A stretch of DNA of 9,590 nucleotides from an uncultured Bacilli bacterium (GTDB taxonomy: Bacteria > Bacillota_I > Bacilli_A > RF39 > UBA660). Positions 1 to 6,546 of the stretch are shown here, piece by piece. Position 1 is the stretch's first letter. Each line of letters begins with the position of its first letter. Position numbers and translations under genes: made by a program. The notes beneath the pieces were generated by a model. The model was not told the origin of the DNA and did not search any database. It was given only the letters and a program-made list of their open reading frames with translations. The stretch is from positions 1 to 9,590 of the forward strand of contig CANQXM010000044.1 in assembly GCA_947627835.1 (NCBI GenBank). The letters are read 5' to 3'.

Positions 1-145
1 CTACGCGAAAACTGCGATTACCATTCGCATTGCCCTCGTTTTGATTGAACGCAAACACACCGGCATCAGTACCAACGTTCATACCGCTACCACGGATGAA
101 CCAAGGGTTGATTCGGCTGACAAACCACAAATTCCATCTAATCCC
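1..145 (-). repeat. TR-like cassette C1
   Basis: Core 3-127, 5' GGGATTAGA box ending at 145. The internal frame reads WFVSRINPWFIRG, then SGMNVGTDAGVF, then QNEGNANGNRSFRV. Its centre is shared with C12 and its 3' third with C2. No start codon or upstream frame accompanies it. Its 3' module lies left of the window. Confidence 0.85.
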
Positions 146-201
146 AAAAAGAAAAAATAAGAAGTTCTTAAAAATACTTTCCTTATTTTTTTATTCATGT
201 G
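146..201 (-). terminator. Terminator-like hairpin at the end of unit C2
   Basis: On the minus strand an AT-rich stem (AAATAAG pairing with CTTATTT, plus AAGT/ACTT) is followed by TTTTTTCTTTTT. The same element recurs between most units. A GC-free stem would terminate weakly, so it may instead be a processing or folding element. Confidence 0.45.
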
Positions 202-204
202 TTT

Positions 205-216
205 TTTCCGAAGAAA
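205..216 (-). other. Small hairpin with C(UUCG)G tetraloop (unit C2)
   Basis: The minus-strand RNA would read UUUC-UUCG-GAAA, an exceptionally stable cUUCGg tetraloop that exists only on this strand. The equivalent place in other units keeps the stem with changed closing pairs, for example TTTCG-ATC-CGAAA (5332-5344) and TTTCA-ATC-TGAAA (5645-5657). This is compensatory change and supports a selected RNA hairpin. Confidence 0.65.
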
Positions 217-229
217 CGGAATTAGAATT

Positions 230-286
230 CTATGAATAATAATTTAAAATAAATCTCTTATTTTTTTAATCAATGCCTATTCATAG
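230..286 (-). other. Long inverted repeat just 3' of TR core C2
   Basis: Arms CTATGAATA (230-238) and TATTCATAG (278-286) form a perfect 9-bp stem, with further A/T pairing inside. It begins 6 nt past the TR core end. Units C13 (5045-5100) and C14 (5358-5413) use the same variant; most others use CTATGATTT/AAATCATAG. Confidence 0.7.
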
Positions 287-292
287 TAATCT

Positions 293-438
293 ACGCGAAA
301 ACTGCGATTATCATTCGCATTGCCCTCGTTTTGATTGAACGCAAACACACCGGCTCCAGTACCACCGTGAAAAGCGTGACCACGATTGAACCAAGGTTTA
401 ACCCGGTAGACAAACCAATAGATCTTTTTTCTAATCCC
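293..438 (-). repeat. TR-like cassette C2 (mosaic)
   Basis: Core 293-417. Frame: WFVYRVKPWFNRG, HAFHGGTGAGVF, QNEGNANDNRSFRV. The 5' third matches C10 (YRVK), the centre matches C11 (NRGHAFHGG) and the 3' third matches C1 (QNEGNAN), so it looks like a three-way recombinant. Confidence 0.85.
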
Positions 439-591
439 AAATAAAAGAAAGAAAAATAAGAAGTTCTTGAAAATACTTTTCTTATTTTTTTATTCATGTG
501 TTCTTTCAAAATGAAAAGGAATTAAATTTCTATGATTTACTTACCAAAAATAAATATATTTTTTTCGTAAACTTTTAAATCATAGTAAGGC

Positions 592-734
592 ACGCGAAAA
601 CTGACGTCACCATTCGCATTACCGTTCGTATTATTGAACGCAAACACACCCGTACCAGTACCATAGTCTGGACGTGCACCACGAATGAACCAAGGATTGT
701 TCCGGTTGACAAACCACAAATTAAATTTAATCCC
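592..734 (-). repeat. TR-like cassette C3
   Basis: Core 592-716. Frame: WFVNRNNPWFIRG, ARPDYGTGTGVF, NNTNGNANGDVSFRV. An ATG precedes the GGGATT box here, but there is no ribosome binding site and the other cassettes lack it, so it is not a gene. Its 3' inverted repeat is at 530-585. Confidence 0.85.
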
Positions 735-888
735 CAAATGAAATAATATTATAAAAATTTTACTAAAAAGCTACTCTCTTTATAATACAATTTATGTGTT
801 CTTTCAAAAGAAAAGGAATCAAATCTCTATGATCTAATTTACGAAAAATCCTTAAATTTTCCTTGTAAAAAGCAAAATCATAGTAACG

Positions 889-1031
889 ACGCGAAAACTG
901 ATATTACCATTCACAGACCCGTTGTTATTATTGAACGCAAACACACCCGTTTCAGTACCATTGTTCATACCGCCACCACGGTCGAACCAAGGATTGCCCC
1001 AATTGACAAACCAGTATATTGACTTAATCCC
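889..1031 (-). repeat. TR-like cassette C4
   Basis: Core 889-1013. Frame: WFVNWGNPWFDRG, GGMNNGTETGVF, NNNNGSVNGNISFRV. The 5' block is shared with C13 and the centre with C9. Asparagine codons (AAC/AAT) are frequent at variable positions, as expected of a template. 3' inverted repeat 827-883. Confidence 0.87.
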
Positions 1032-1208
1032 TACACATAATTTACGTTATAGCAAAAAAGTAGATAATATAATCAAAAAACGTTTTAAAGTATAGAAAAT
1101 ATGCTTCAAATTATAAGAAATCGATTCATAAAAAAACAAGATTTTCAAATTTACTAATCTTGTTTTAAAATTTATATGTTTTTTCATATTCGAAATGGAA
1201 TTAGAACT
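1032..1208. other. Longest AT-rich spacer of the array
   Basis: This spacer between C4 and C5 is about 75 bp longer than usual. I see no gene in it. It carries the strongest inter-unit hairpin (1133-1166), the variant small hairpin and the ATGTGTT-type box near 1175-1200. Confidence 0.6.
1126..1166 (-). terminator. Intrinsic-terminator-like hairpin of unit C5
   Basis: Arms AAAACAAGATT (1133-1143) and AATCTTGTTTT (1156-1166) form an 11-bp perfect stem. On the minus strand it runs directly into a T tract. The stem differs in sequence from other units (AATAAG/CTTATT) yet still pairs, so the structure is conserved rather than the sequence. Confidence 0.6.
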
Positions 1209-1265
1209 CTATGATTTTTCTTATCAAAAATAAATATATTTTTTTCATAATTTCATAAATCATAG
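1209..1265 (-). other. Long inverted repeat 3' of TR core C5
   Basis: Arms CTATGATTT (1209-1217) and AAATCATAG (1257-1265) form a 9-bp stem. The interior TTATC-AAAAATA and TATTTTTTT-ATAA segments can extend it into a long imperfect hairpin. Equivalent elements lie at 530-585, 827-883, 3001-3056, 3298-3356, 3593-3650, 4097-4152, 4410-4467, 4730-4785, 5045-5100, 5358-5413, 5671-5730, 5987-6045 and 6483-6541. Confidence 0.7.
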
Positions 1266-1270
1266 TGACT

Positions 1271-1416
1271 ACGCGAAAACTGCCATTACCCCACGCACGA
1301 CCGTTTTCATGATTGAAGTCAAACACACCGGCACCAGTACCGTCCGTGTGATTGCCACCACGGAGGAACCAAGGTTTGTTCGAACTGACAAACCATCAAA
1401 ATTTTATTCTAATCCC
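1271..1416 (-). repeat. TR-like cassette C5
   Basis: Core 1271-1395. Frame: WFVSSNKPWFLRG, GNHTDGTGAGVF, HENGRAWGNGSFRV. The codon immediately before TGG is TGA, an in-frame stop that rules out translation from upstream. The centre is shared with C8. It is relatively poor in asparagine codons. The ATPase stop codon lies 13 bp beyond its 5' box. Confidence 0.85.
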
Positions 1417-1428
1417 AAATTTTTCAAA

Positions 1429-2781
1429 TTATTTTTCATTAGATGTTTTAGTTTCTGCAAGATATCTTTTTAACAAAAAGGTCATAAAATAAGGAAAAGT
1501 ATAAAATTTGCCATTAAAGCCAATATTTTTATTGCCTAATTTAATTCCATATTTGATATCTTTAAATTTATTACTATCAATAAGATTATTTAATGACGCC
1601 GTAGCATTATCATTTGCCTTAACTTCTACTGGAATCAATGAATTGGCATCCCGAATAAAGAAATCCATTTCAATCGTCCCTTTTTCATTTTTATAAAAAT
1701 ACAACTGATATCCAGATTTAACTAACATATCTCCCACAATATTTTCATAAATGGCCCCTTTATATGTATTAAAGTTTTGATTTTTTCTAAGATCATCTTG
1801 TACTTCATCATCAAGCGAAGCAATAAGCATACCAGTATCAGCAAAATACAACCGATAATTATCTGGATTATAATTTCCTTTAAGTGGCAACGCACACTCT
1901 TCCATACAATATGACACATTAATAATTCCAGCATCAGATAACCAATCAGAAACTCCAGCATATTCCCTATTTCTTGCTCCTTCAGCAATTTTGGATATCT
2001 GAAATTTTTTATTTTCATTTCCTAAAAAAGCAGAAATTTTTCGATAAGCATTCAAAATTCTGGCTTTATCAAAACCTTCAGCATATTTAGCAATATCCTC
2101 TTCATAATCTTTTAAGATTTGCTTTTGCATCGCTAATATTCCACTAAAATTTTTATTTTCAATATATTTAGCTACAATTGCAGGCATACCACCTAAAATC
2201 ATATAATCCTTAAAATTCATCATCATCGTATCATATTGTGTCGTAGTTAATGGCTTTACTTCTTTCATACATTGATACAAACTCTCTATCTGATCTTCTG
2301 TATATCCCTTAGCCCATAAAAATTCTTCAAAATCCATGGAATACATTGTATAATCCTGTTTATTGCCAACACTATTAGATTCAATTTCTTTATAGTTTAT
2401 TCCCATCATAGAACCAGAACAAATAACATCAAATCTTTGATCAAGCCGAAATGACTTCAAAGAAGTCGCACAATTAATGCAATCTTGTAACTCATCAAAA
2501 AAGATCAATGTTTCATTAGGAACAAACTGAAAATTATTATTAATCATAGATATATTATTAATAATCGTATCAACTTCAAATCCATTATCAAAAATAGTTT
2601 TGTATTCTTTTTGCAACGCAAAATTAATTTCCACAAGATACTTATAATGATGCTTAGCAAAATTTTCTATTGCATCCGTTTTTCCTATTTGTCTTGCTCC
2701 CTTAACAATCAATGGCATCTTATCTTTTGAATTTTTCCATTCCACTAAAAATGTATCGATTTTTCTTTTTAACCTTAACAT
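1429..2781 (-). CDS. AAA family ATPase with DUF4143 C-terminal domain
   Basis: This 450-aa protein has the full architecture and usual length of the AAA_14/DUF4143 family. A Walker A motif GARQIGKT lies at residues 28-35 and a Walker B motif LIFFDE ends at D96-E97. The C-terminal part has an EMDFFI...IPVEVK pattern around residues 371-388 that resembles a PD-(D/E)xK nuclease core. The cellular role of the family is not settled; a link to mobile or defence functions is often suggested. An AGGGAG ribosome binding site lies 4-5 nt before the ATG at 2781. The gene sits between TR-like cassettes C5 and C6 and shows no similarity to DGR genes, so it looks like a passenger inserted at a unit boundary. 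No terminator follows it, so its transcript could run into cassettes C5 to C1. The family call is solid; any DGR role is speculation. Confidence 0.9.
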   Translation of the reverse strand: MLRLKRKIDTFLVEWKNSKDKMPLIVKGARQIGKTDAIENFAKHHYKYLVEINFALQKEYKTIFDNGFEVDTIINNISMINNNFQFVPNETLIFFDELQDCINCATSLKSFRLDQRFDVICSGSMMGINYKEIESNSVGNKQDYTMYSMDFEEFLWAKGYTEDQIESLYQCMKEVKPLTTTQYDTMMMNFKDYMILGGMPAIVAKYIENKNFSGILAMQKQILKDYEEDIAKYAEGFDKARILNAYRKISAFLGNENKKFQISKIAEGARNREYAGVSDWLSDAGIINVSYCMEECALPLKGNYNPDNYRLYFADTGMLIASLDDEVQDDLRKNQNFNTYKGAIYENIVGDMLVKSGYQLYFYKNEKGTIEMDFFIRDANSLIPVEVKANDNATASLNNLIDSNKFKDIKYGIKLGNKNIGFNGKFYTFPYFMTFLLKRYLAETKTSNEK

Positions 2782-2799
2782 ATATCTCCCTCTATAGTG

Positions 2800-2828
2800 A
2801 CTTTATCACAAAATTCCGGCATTTTCAA
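2800..2828 (-). promoter_or_regulatory. Predicted promoter of the ATPase gene
   Basis: On the minus strand TTGAAA (2823-2828) is followed after 17 nt by TAAAGT (2800-2805), about 20 bp before the ATG. The -10 box overlaps the gene-proximal copy of the 32-bp-spaced repeats, so a protein bound there would affect transcription. Confidence 0.5.
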
Positions 2829-2913
2829 TAGTTTTTATCACATTTTTCCAACCATTTTGACGCCTTTCATCACAAAATTCCAGTGTTTTTAACCTCTTTC
2901 ATCACATTTTTCC
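2805..2913 (-). repeat. Four ATCACA(AAA/TTT)TTCC repeats at exact 32-bp spacing
   Basis: Copies at 2805-2817, 2837-2849, 2869-2881 and 2901-2913 read ATCACAAAATTCC, ATCACATTTTTCC, ATCACAAAATTCC and ATCACATTTTTCC, so two variants alternate. Start-to-start distance is 32 bp each time, close to three helical turns, placing all copies on one DNA face. They lie directly upstream of the ATPase start and look like an operator array or the binding site of the ATPase itself. Confidence 0.75.
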
Positions 2914-2920
2914 AAAATAG

Positions 2921-2961
2921 AAAGGAAAGAAAATAAAACATTTTTTATAGTTCTTTCCTTT
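2921..2961 (-). terminator. Terminator-like hairpin of unit C6
   Basis: Arms AAAGGAAAGAA (2921-2931) and TTCTTTCCTTT (2951-2961) pair over 11 bp. It is the boundary element of unit C6 and shows that the ATPase region entered between this hairpin and cassette C5. Confidence 0.55.
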
Positions 2962-3061
2962 TTGTTTATGTGTTTTTTCCGAAGAAACGGAATTGGAAGT
3001 CTATGATTATCTTATCAAAAATAAATATATTTTTTTCATAATTTTTTAAATCATAGTAACG

Positions 3062-3204
3062 ACGCGAAAACTGCGATTACCATTCGCATTGTCCTCGATG
3101 TTATTGAAGTAAAACACACCCGAACCTGTACCGTTCGATATGCCACCACCACGGAGGAACCAAGGTTCAGTACGGTTGACAAACCCCTTTTTTCTTCCAA
3201 TCCC
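3062..3204 (-). repeat. TR-like cassette C6
   Basis: Frame: GFVNRTEPWFLRG, GGISNGTGSGVF, YFNNIEDNANGNRSFRV. The usual first TGG is GGG. Centre block unique in the window. 3' inverted repeat 3001-3056, with a cUUCGg small hairpin next to it. Confidence 0.85.
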
Positions 3205-3361
3205 AAATAAATTATAATTTAAAAAACAAGACGTTCAAATTTACTAATCTCATTTTATGATTTATGTGTTCTTTCTAATCGAAAAGGAACTAGAATTCTA
3301 TGATTTAAAAAACTAAAAATAAATATTATTTTTCTTGTTCTAAATAAAAATCATAGTAACT

Positions 3362-3504
3362 ACGCGAAAACTGACATTACCATTCGCATTCCCGTTGTCA
3401 TGATTGAACGTAAACACACCCGTTCCAGTACCATAGTCCCAATTGCCACCACGGGCGAACCAAGGATTGTTCCGGTTGACAAACCACCTTTCTTTTCTAG
3501 TCCC
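3362..3504 (-). repeat. TR-like cassette C7
   Basis: Frame: WFVNRNNPWFARG, GNWDYGTGTGVF, FNHDNGNANGNVSFRV. The 5' box is GGGACTAGA. The NRNN 5' block is shared with C3, C15, C16 and C17, and the GNW centre with C10, C14 and C18. 3' inverted repeat 3298-3356. Confidence 0.87.
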
Positions 3505-3655
3505 CAATAATATAGATAAATAAGATTTTCACGTTGTTACTCATCTTATCCATACATTCATGTGTTCTTTCCGAAGAAACGGAATTAAATCTCTATGATC
3601 TAACTTACGAAAAATTTCTTAAATTTTCCTTGTAAAAAATAAAACCATAGTAACT

Positions 3656-3799
3656 ACGCGAAAACTGCGATTACCATTCGCATTACCGTTTTCGTTATTG
3701 AAGTCAAACACACCAGCACCAGTACCGTCTGTGTGATTGCCACCACGTTTGAACCAAGGAACAGTCCAAGCAACAAACCAAACTTACTGATTTAATCCC
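3656..3799 (-). repeat. TR-like cassette C8
   Basis: Frame: WFVAWTVPWFKRG, GNHTDGTGAGVF, NNENGNANGNRSFRV. The 5' block is unique and the centre is shared with C5. The 19-nt leader puts the GGGATT box out of frame with the core. The 3' inverted repeat (3593-3650) forms 9 pairs with two G-U wobbles only in minus-strand RNA. Confidence 0.86.
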
Positions 3800-3851
3800 A
3801 ACCAAAACAAACAGATAAAACATAATAAAATATCCATCATAGCAGCACACT

Positions 3852-3998
3852 CGCGAAAACTGCGGTCACCATTCGCATTGCCATTCGTATTATTGAACGC
3901 AAACACACCCGTTTCAGTACCATTATTCATACCGCTACCACGGATGAACCAAGGATTCCAAGTGACGACAAACCAGCAGAAAATATTTATTTAATCCC
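3852..3998 (-). repeat. TR-like cassette C9, lacking its 3' hairpin module
   Basis: Frame: WFVVTWNPWFIRG, SGMNNGTETGVF, NNTNGNANGDRSFR. The 3' flank is abnormal: the core ends CGCGAGTG, one CTATGATGG arm follows, and then the C8 5' box comes after about 30 nt. The second arm, small hairpin and terminator-like stem are missing, which makes this unit 196 bp. Confidence 0.83.
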
Positions 3999-4096
3999 AA
4001 GAATTATCAATAAAAGAAAATAAATAAGATTTTCACGTTGCTACTCATCTTACCTATCCATTTATGTGTTTTTTCCGAAGAAATGGAATTAAATAC

Positions 4097-4152
4097 CTAT
4101 GATTAAATATTTTAATTTATTTAAATTAACTTATACTTTCAATTAGTCATAG
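4097..4152 (-). other. Inverted repeat of unit C10, exceptional pairing
   Basis: Arms CTATGATTAA and TTAGTCATAG. One position is T-G on the + strand but C-A on the minus strand, the only unit that breaks the wobble pattern favouring minus-strand RNA. Confidence 0.55.
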
Positions 4153-4161
4153 CAGCACTCC

Positions 4162-4308
4162 CGCGAAAACTGCGGTCACCATTCGCATTGCCCTCAATTC
4201 GTTTGAATGCAAACGCACCCGTACCAGTACCATTGTCCCAATTGCCACCACGTAGGAACCAAGGTTTAACTCGGTAGACAAACCAGCAGGAAATATATAT
4301 CTAATCCC
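4162..4308 (-). repeat. TR-like cassette C10
   Basis: Frame: WFVYRVKPWFLRG, GNWDNGTGTGAF, KRIEGNANGDRSFR. The 5' block is shared with C2 and the centre with C7, C14 and C18. It has the fewest asparagine codons of the array. The core ends CGCGGGAG rather than CGCGTAG, so its homing end may be altered. Confidence 0.85.
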
Positions 4309-4409
4309 CAAAGTATTAATGATAAAAGAAAGTAAATAAGGTTTTCAAATGATTACTCATCTTATTTATTCATTCATGTGTTTTTTCAAAATGAAAAGGA
4401 ACCAAAAGT

Positions 4410-4467
4410 CTATGACTAACATTACCATAAAATAATTCTATTTTTTCGTAAACTTTTAAAGTCATAG
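4410..4467 (-). other. Covarying inverted repeat of unit C11
   Basis: Arms CTATGACT (4410-4417) and AGTCATAG (4460-4467). Both arms changed relative to the common CTATGATT/AATCATAG, a compensatory double change that supports the stem being functional. Confidence 0.7.
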
Positions 4468-4472
4468 TAACC

Positions 4473-4619
4473 ACGCGAAAACTGTTATTACCATTCGCTT
4501 GCCCGTTGTTATTATTGAACGCAAACACACCGGCTCCAGTACCACCGTGAAAAGCGTGACCACGATTGAACCAAGGATTGCCCCGGTTGACAAACCATTA
4601 ACTTTTTTCTCTTAGTCCC
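4473..4619 (-). repeat. TR-like cassette C11
   Basis: Frame: WFVNRGNPWFNRG, HAFHGGTGAGVF, NNNNGQANGNNSFRV. The centre is shared with C2 and the NNNNGQAN 3' block with C18. It is asparagine-rich, as expected of an effective template. The 5' box is GGGACTAAG. Confidence 0.87.
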
Positions 4620-4790
4620 TAAAAATGAAAATGAAAAAAGCAATAAAGATTAAAAAAAGACTTTCAAATCTTTACTCACCTTCTTTTATTATTTATGTGT
4701 TTTTTCATATTCGAAACGGAATTAAATATCTATGATTCCATTACCAAAAATAAATATATTTTTTTCGTAAACTAATAAATCATAGTGACT

Positions 4791-4938
4791 ACGCGAAAAC
4801 TGATGTCACCATTCGCACGCCCGTTGTCATTATTGAACGCAAACACACCGACATCAGTACCAACGTTCATACCGCTACCACGGTTGAACCAAGGATTCCA
4901 GGTAACGACAAACCAACAGAAAATATCTATTTAATCCC
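4791..4938 (-). repeat. TR-like cassette C12
   Basis: Frame: WFVVTWNPWFNRG, SGMNVGTDVGVF, NNDNGRANGDISFRV. The 5' block and leader resemble C9 and the centre matches C1. 3' inverted repeat 4730-4785. Confidence 0.86.
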
Positions 4939-5105
4939 TAAAGAAAACAATATACTCATTAAAAGAAAATAAAATTTTCAAAATAAATTTACTAACCTTA
5001 CTTGTTTATTTATGTGTTTTTTCCGAAGAAATGGAATTAGAATGCTATGAATAATAATTTAAAATAAAATCTTATTTTTTTAATCAATAGCTATTCATAG
5101 TATCG

Positions 5106-5250
5106 ACGCGAAAACTGTGATCACCATTCGCATTCCCGTTGTTATTATTGAACGTAAACACACCGGCACCAGTACCCATACTCCACATGCCACCACGTTT
5201 GAACCAAGGATTGCCCCAATTGACAAACCAGCAAAATATATTCTAATCCC
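5106..5250 (-). repeat. TR-like cassette C13
   Basis: Frame: WFVNWGNPWFKRG, GMWSMGTGAGVF, NNNNGNANGDHSFRV. The NWGN 5' block is shared with C4. 3' inverted repeat 5045-5100 (GAATA variant). Confidence 0.87.
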
Positions 5251-5418
5251 TAAAAACCAAGATATCGTTATAAAAATGAAAAATAAGAAGTTCCTTCATA
5301 ATACTTTTCTTACCTTTCTATTTATGTGTTCTTTCGGATCGAAAAGGAATCAGAACGCTATGAATAATAATTTAAAATAAAATCTTATTTCTTTAATCAA
5401 TGGCTATTCATAGTAACT

Positions 5419-5562
5419 ACGCGAAAACTGTTATTACCATTCGCGTTCCCATTGTTATTGCCAAACGCAAGCACACCTGTTCCAGTACCATTGTTCCAAT
5501 TGCCACTACGTACGAACCAAGGGTTGCCATGATTGACAAACCAAAAAACATATTCTAATCCC
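5419..5562 (-). repeat. TR-like cassette C14
   Basis: Frame: WFVNHGNPWFVRS, GNWNNGTGTGVL, GNNNGNANGNNSFRV. It has the highest asparagine count in the array (12), plus unusual scaffold changes: GGT to AGT after CGT, and VFAF to VLAF. 3' inverted repeat 5358-5413. Confidence 0.87.
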
Positions 5563-5670
5563 TAAAAATCAAGATATCGTTATAAAAATGAAAAAATAAG
5601 AATTTCTTAAAAAATACTTTCCTTATCTTTTTATTCATGTGTTCTTTCAGATTGAAAAGGAATCAGAACG

Positions 5671-5730
5671 CTATGCCATTCATGAAATAAAATCCATAAA
5701 TAATATTAAACATGATAATGTATGACATAG
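5671..5730 (-). other. Divergent inverted repeat of unit C15
   Basis: In minus-strand RNA, CUAUGUCAU pairs with AUGGCAUAG over 9 bp with one U-G wobble; on the + strand the same position is a C-A mismatch. The interior is unlike other units, yet the stem survives. Confidence 0.65.
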
Positions 5731-5735
5731 TAAGC

Positions 5736-5879
5736 ACGCGAAAACTGTTATTACCATTCGCATTCCCATTGGCATTATTGAACGTAAACATACCCGTACC
5801 AGTACCCATGACATGCTCGCCACTACGTTTGAACCAAGGATTGTTCCGGTTGACAAACCAAAAAATATATTCTAATCCC
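5736..5879 (-). repeat. TR-like cassette C15
   Basis: Frame: WFVNRNNPWFKRS, GEHVMGTGTGMF, NNANGNANGNNSFRV. NRNN 5' block, unique centre, and AGT after CGT shared with C14. Confidence 0.87.
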
Positions 5880-6050
5880 TAAAAAATAAAAATATCACTA
5901 TAATAATGGAAAAATAAGAGGTTCTTAAAAATACTTTCCTTATTTTTTTATTCATGTGTTTTTTCCGAAGAAATGGAATTAAATGTCTATGATCTAATTT
6001 ACGAAAAATCACTTAGATTTCCCTTGTAAAGAAATAAAATCATAGTAAGC

Positions 6051-6199
6051 ACGCGAAAACTGATATTACCATTCACATTGCCAGTATTATTACCGGACGT
6101 AAACACACCCGCACCAGTACCACCACCGTCAACAGAACTGCCACCACGAATGAACCAAGGATTGTTCCGGTTGACAAACCAAGCATATAATTTAATCCC
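6051..6199 (-). repeat. Template repeat C16, the TR matching the VR
   Basis: The core 6051-6184 aligns without gaps to the VR at 9339-9472 (134 bp). The only differences are at 6064, 6067, 6078, 6079, 6087, 6088, 6151, 6162, 6163 and 6172. Each is T here on + (A on the coding strand) and C, A or G in the VR. About 24 of the 134 coding-strand bases are A, so ten of ten by chance would be near 3e-8. The core has two codons more than C7 (SSVDGGGTGAG centre) and TCCGGT where the others have TTCAAT; the VR shares both. Homology stops right after CGCGT. 3' inverted repeat 5987-6045, with a cUUCGg hairpin next to it. Confidence 0.96.
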
Positions 6200-6228
6200 A
6201 AATTTTATTTCTAATTATCATAGTAAGT

Positions 6229-6371
6229 ACGCGAAAACTGCGATTACCATTCATTGTTCCGTCTGTATTATTGAACGCAAACACACCCGTCCCAGTACCA
6301 TAGTTCATACCATTACCACGGAGGAACCAAGGATTGTTTCGGTTGACAAACCAAGTATACAATTTAATCCC
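6229..6371 (-). repeat. TR-like cassette C17, lacking its 3' hairpin module
   Basis: Frame: WFVNRNNPWFLRG, NGMNYGTGTGVF, NNTDGTMNGNRSFRV. After the core only a CTATGATAATTAG remnant and a short AT stretch precede the GGGATT box of C16, giving a 178-bp unit. If the hairpin module is needed for RT/Avd loading, C17 would be a dead or dependent template. Confidence 0.84.
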
Positions 6372-6482
6372 AAGAACCATTTTCAAATTAACCAAATCTT
6401 TAAAAAAATAAGAAGTTCTTAAAAATACTGTTCTTATTTCTTAAATTCATGTGTTTTTTCGCATTGAAAAGGAATTAAATGT

Positions 6483-6541
6483 CTATGATTTAACTTACGA
6501 AAAATCACTTAGATTTTCCTTGTAAAGAAATAAAATCATAG
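6483..6541 (-). other. Inverted repeat of unit C18
   Basis: Arms CTATGATTT and AAATCATAG-like ends. The whole element is nearly identical to that of C16 (5987-6045), including ACGAAAAATCACTTAGATTT inside. Confidence 0.65.
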
Positions 6542-6546
6542 TAACT

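Noticed and set aside
470..540. Plus-strand GGAATTAAATnTCTATG as ribosome binding site plus start in each unit
   Set aside because: The spacing is too long, no frame follows it consistently, and the CTATG belongs to the covarying inverted-repeat arm.
702..734. Plus-strand TTGACA...TAATCC as a promoter in each cassette
   Set aside because: TTGACA is the reverse complement of the VNR codons and is changed in many cassettes (CTGACA, TAGACA, ACGACA), and spacing to the AATCCC box varies.
537..737. Minus-strand open frames over single cassettes (also 291-509 and 6192-6395) as small lectin genes
   Set aside because: The ATGs are accidental, upstream frames are not conserved among 18 copies, C5 has an in-frame stop, and no ribosome binding site is present.
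5117..5380. Plus-strand open frame of 87 aa across cassette C13
   Set aside because: It is an antisense shadow of the TR core and its 5' flank; similar frames occur at 45-239 and 6078-6422, with no ribosome binding site and no shared start.
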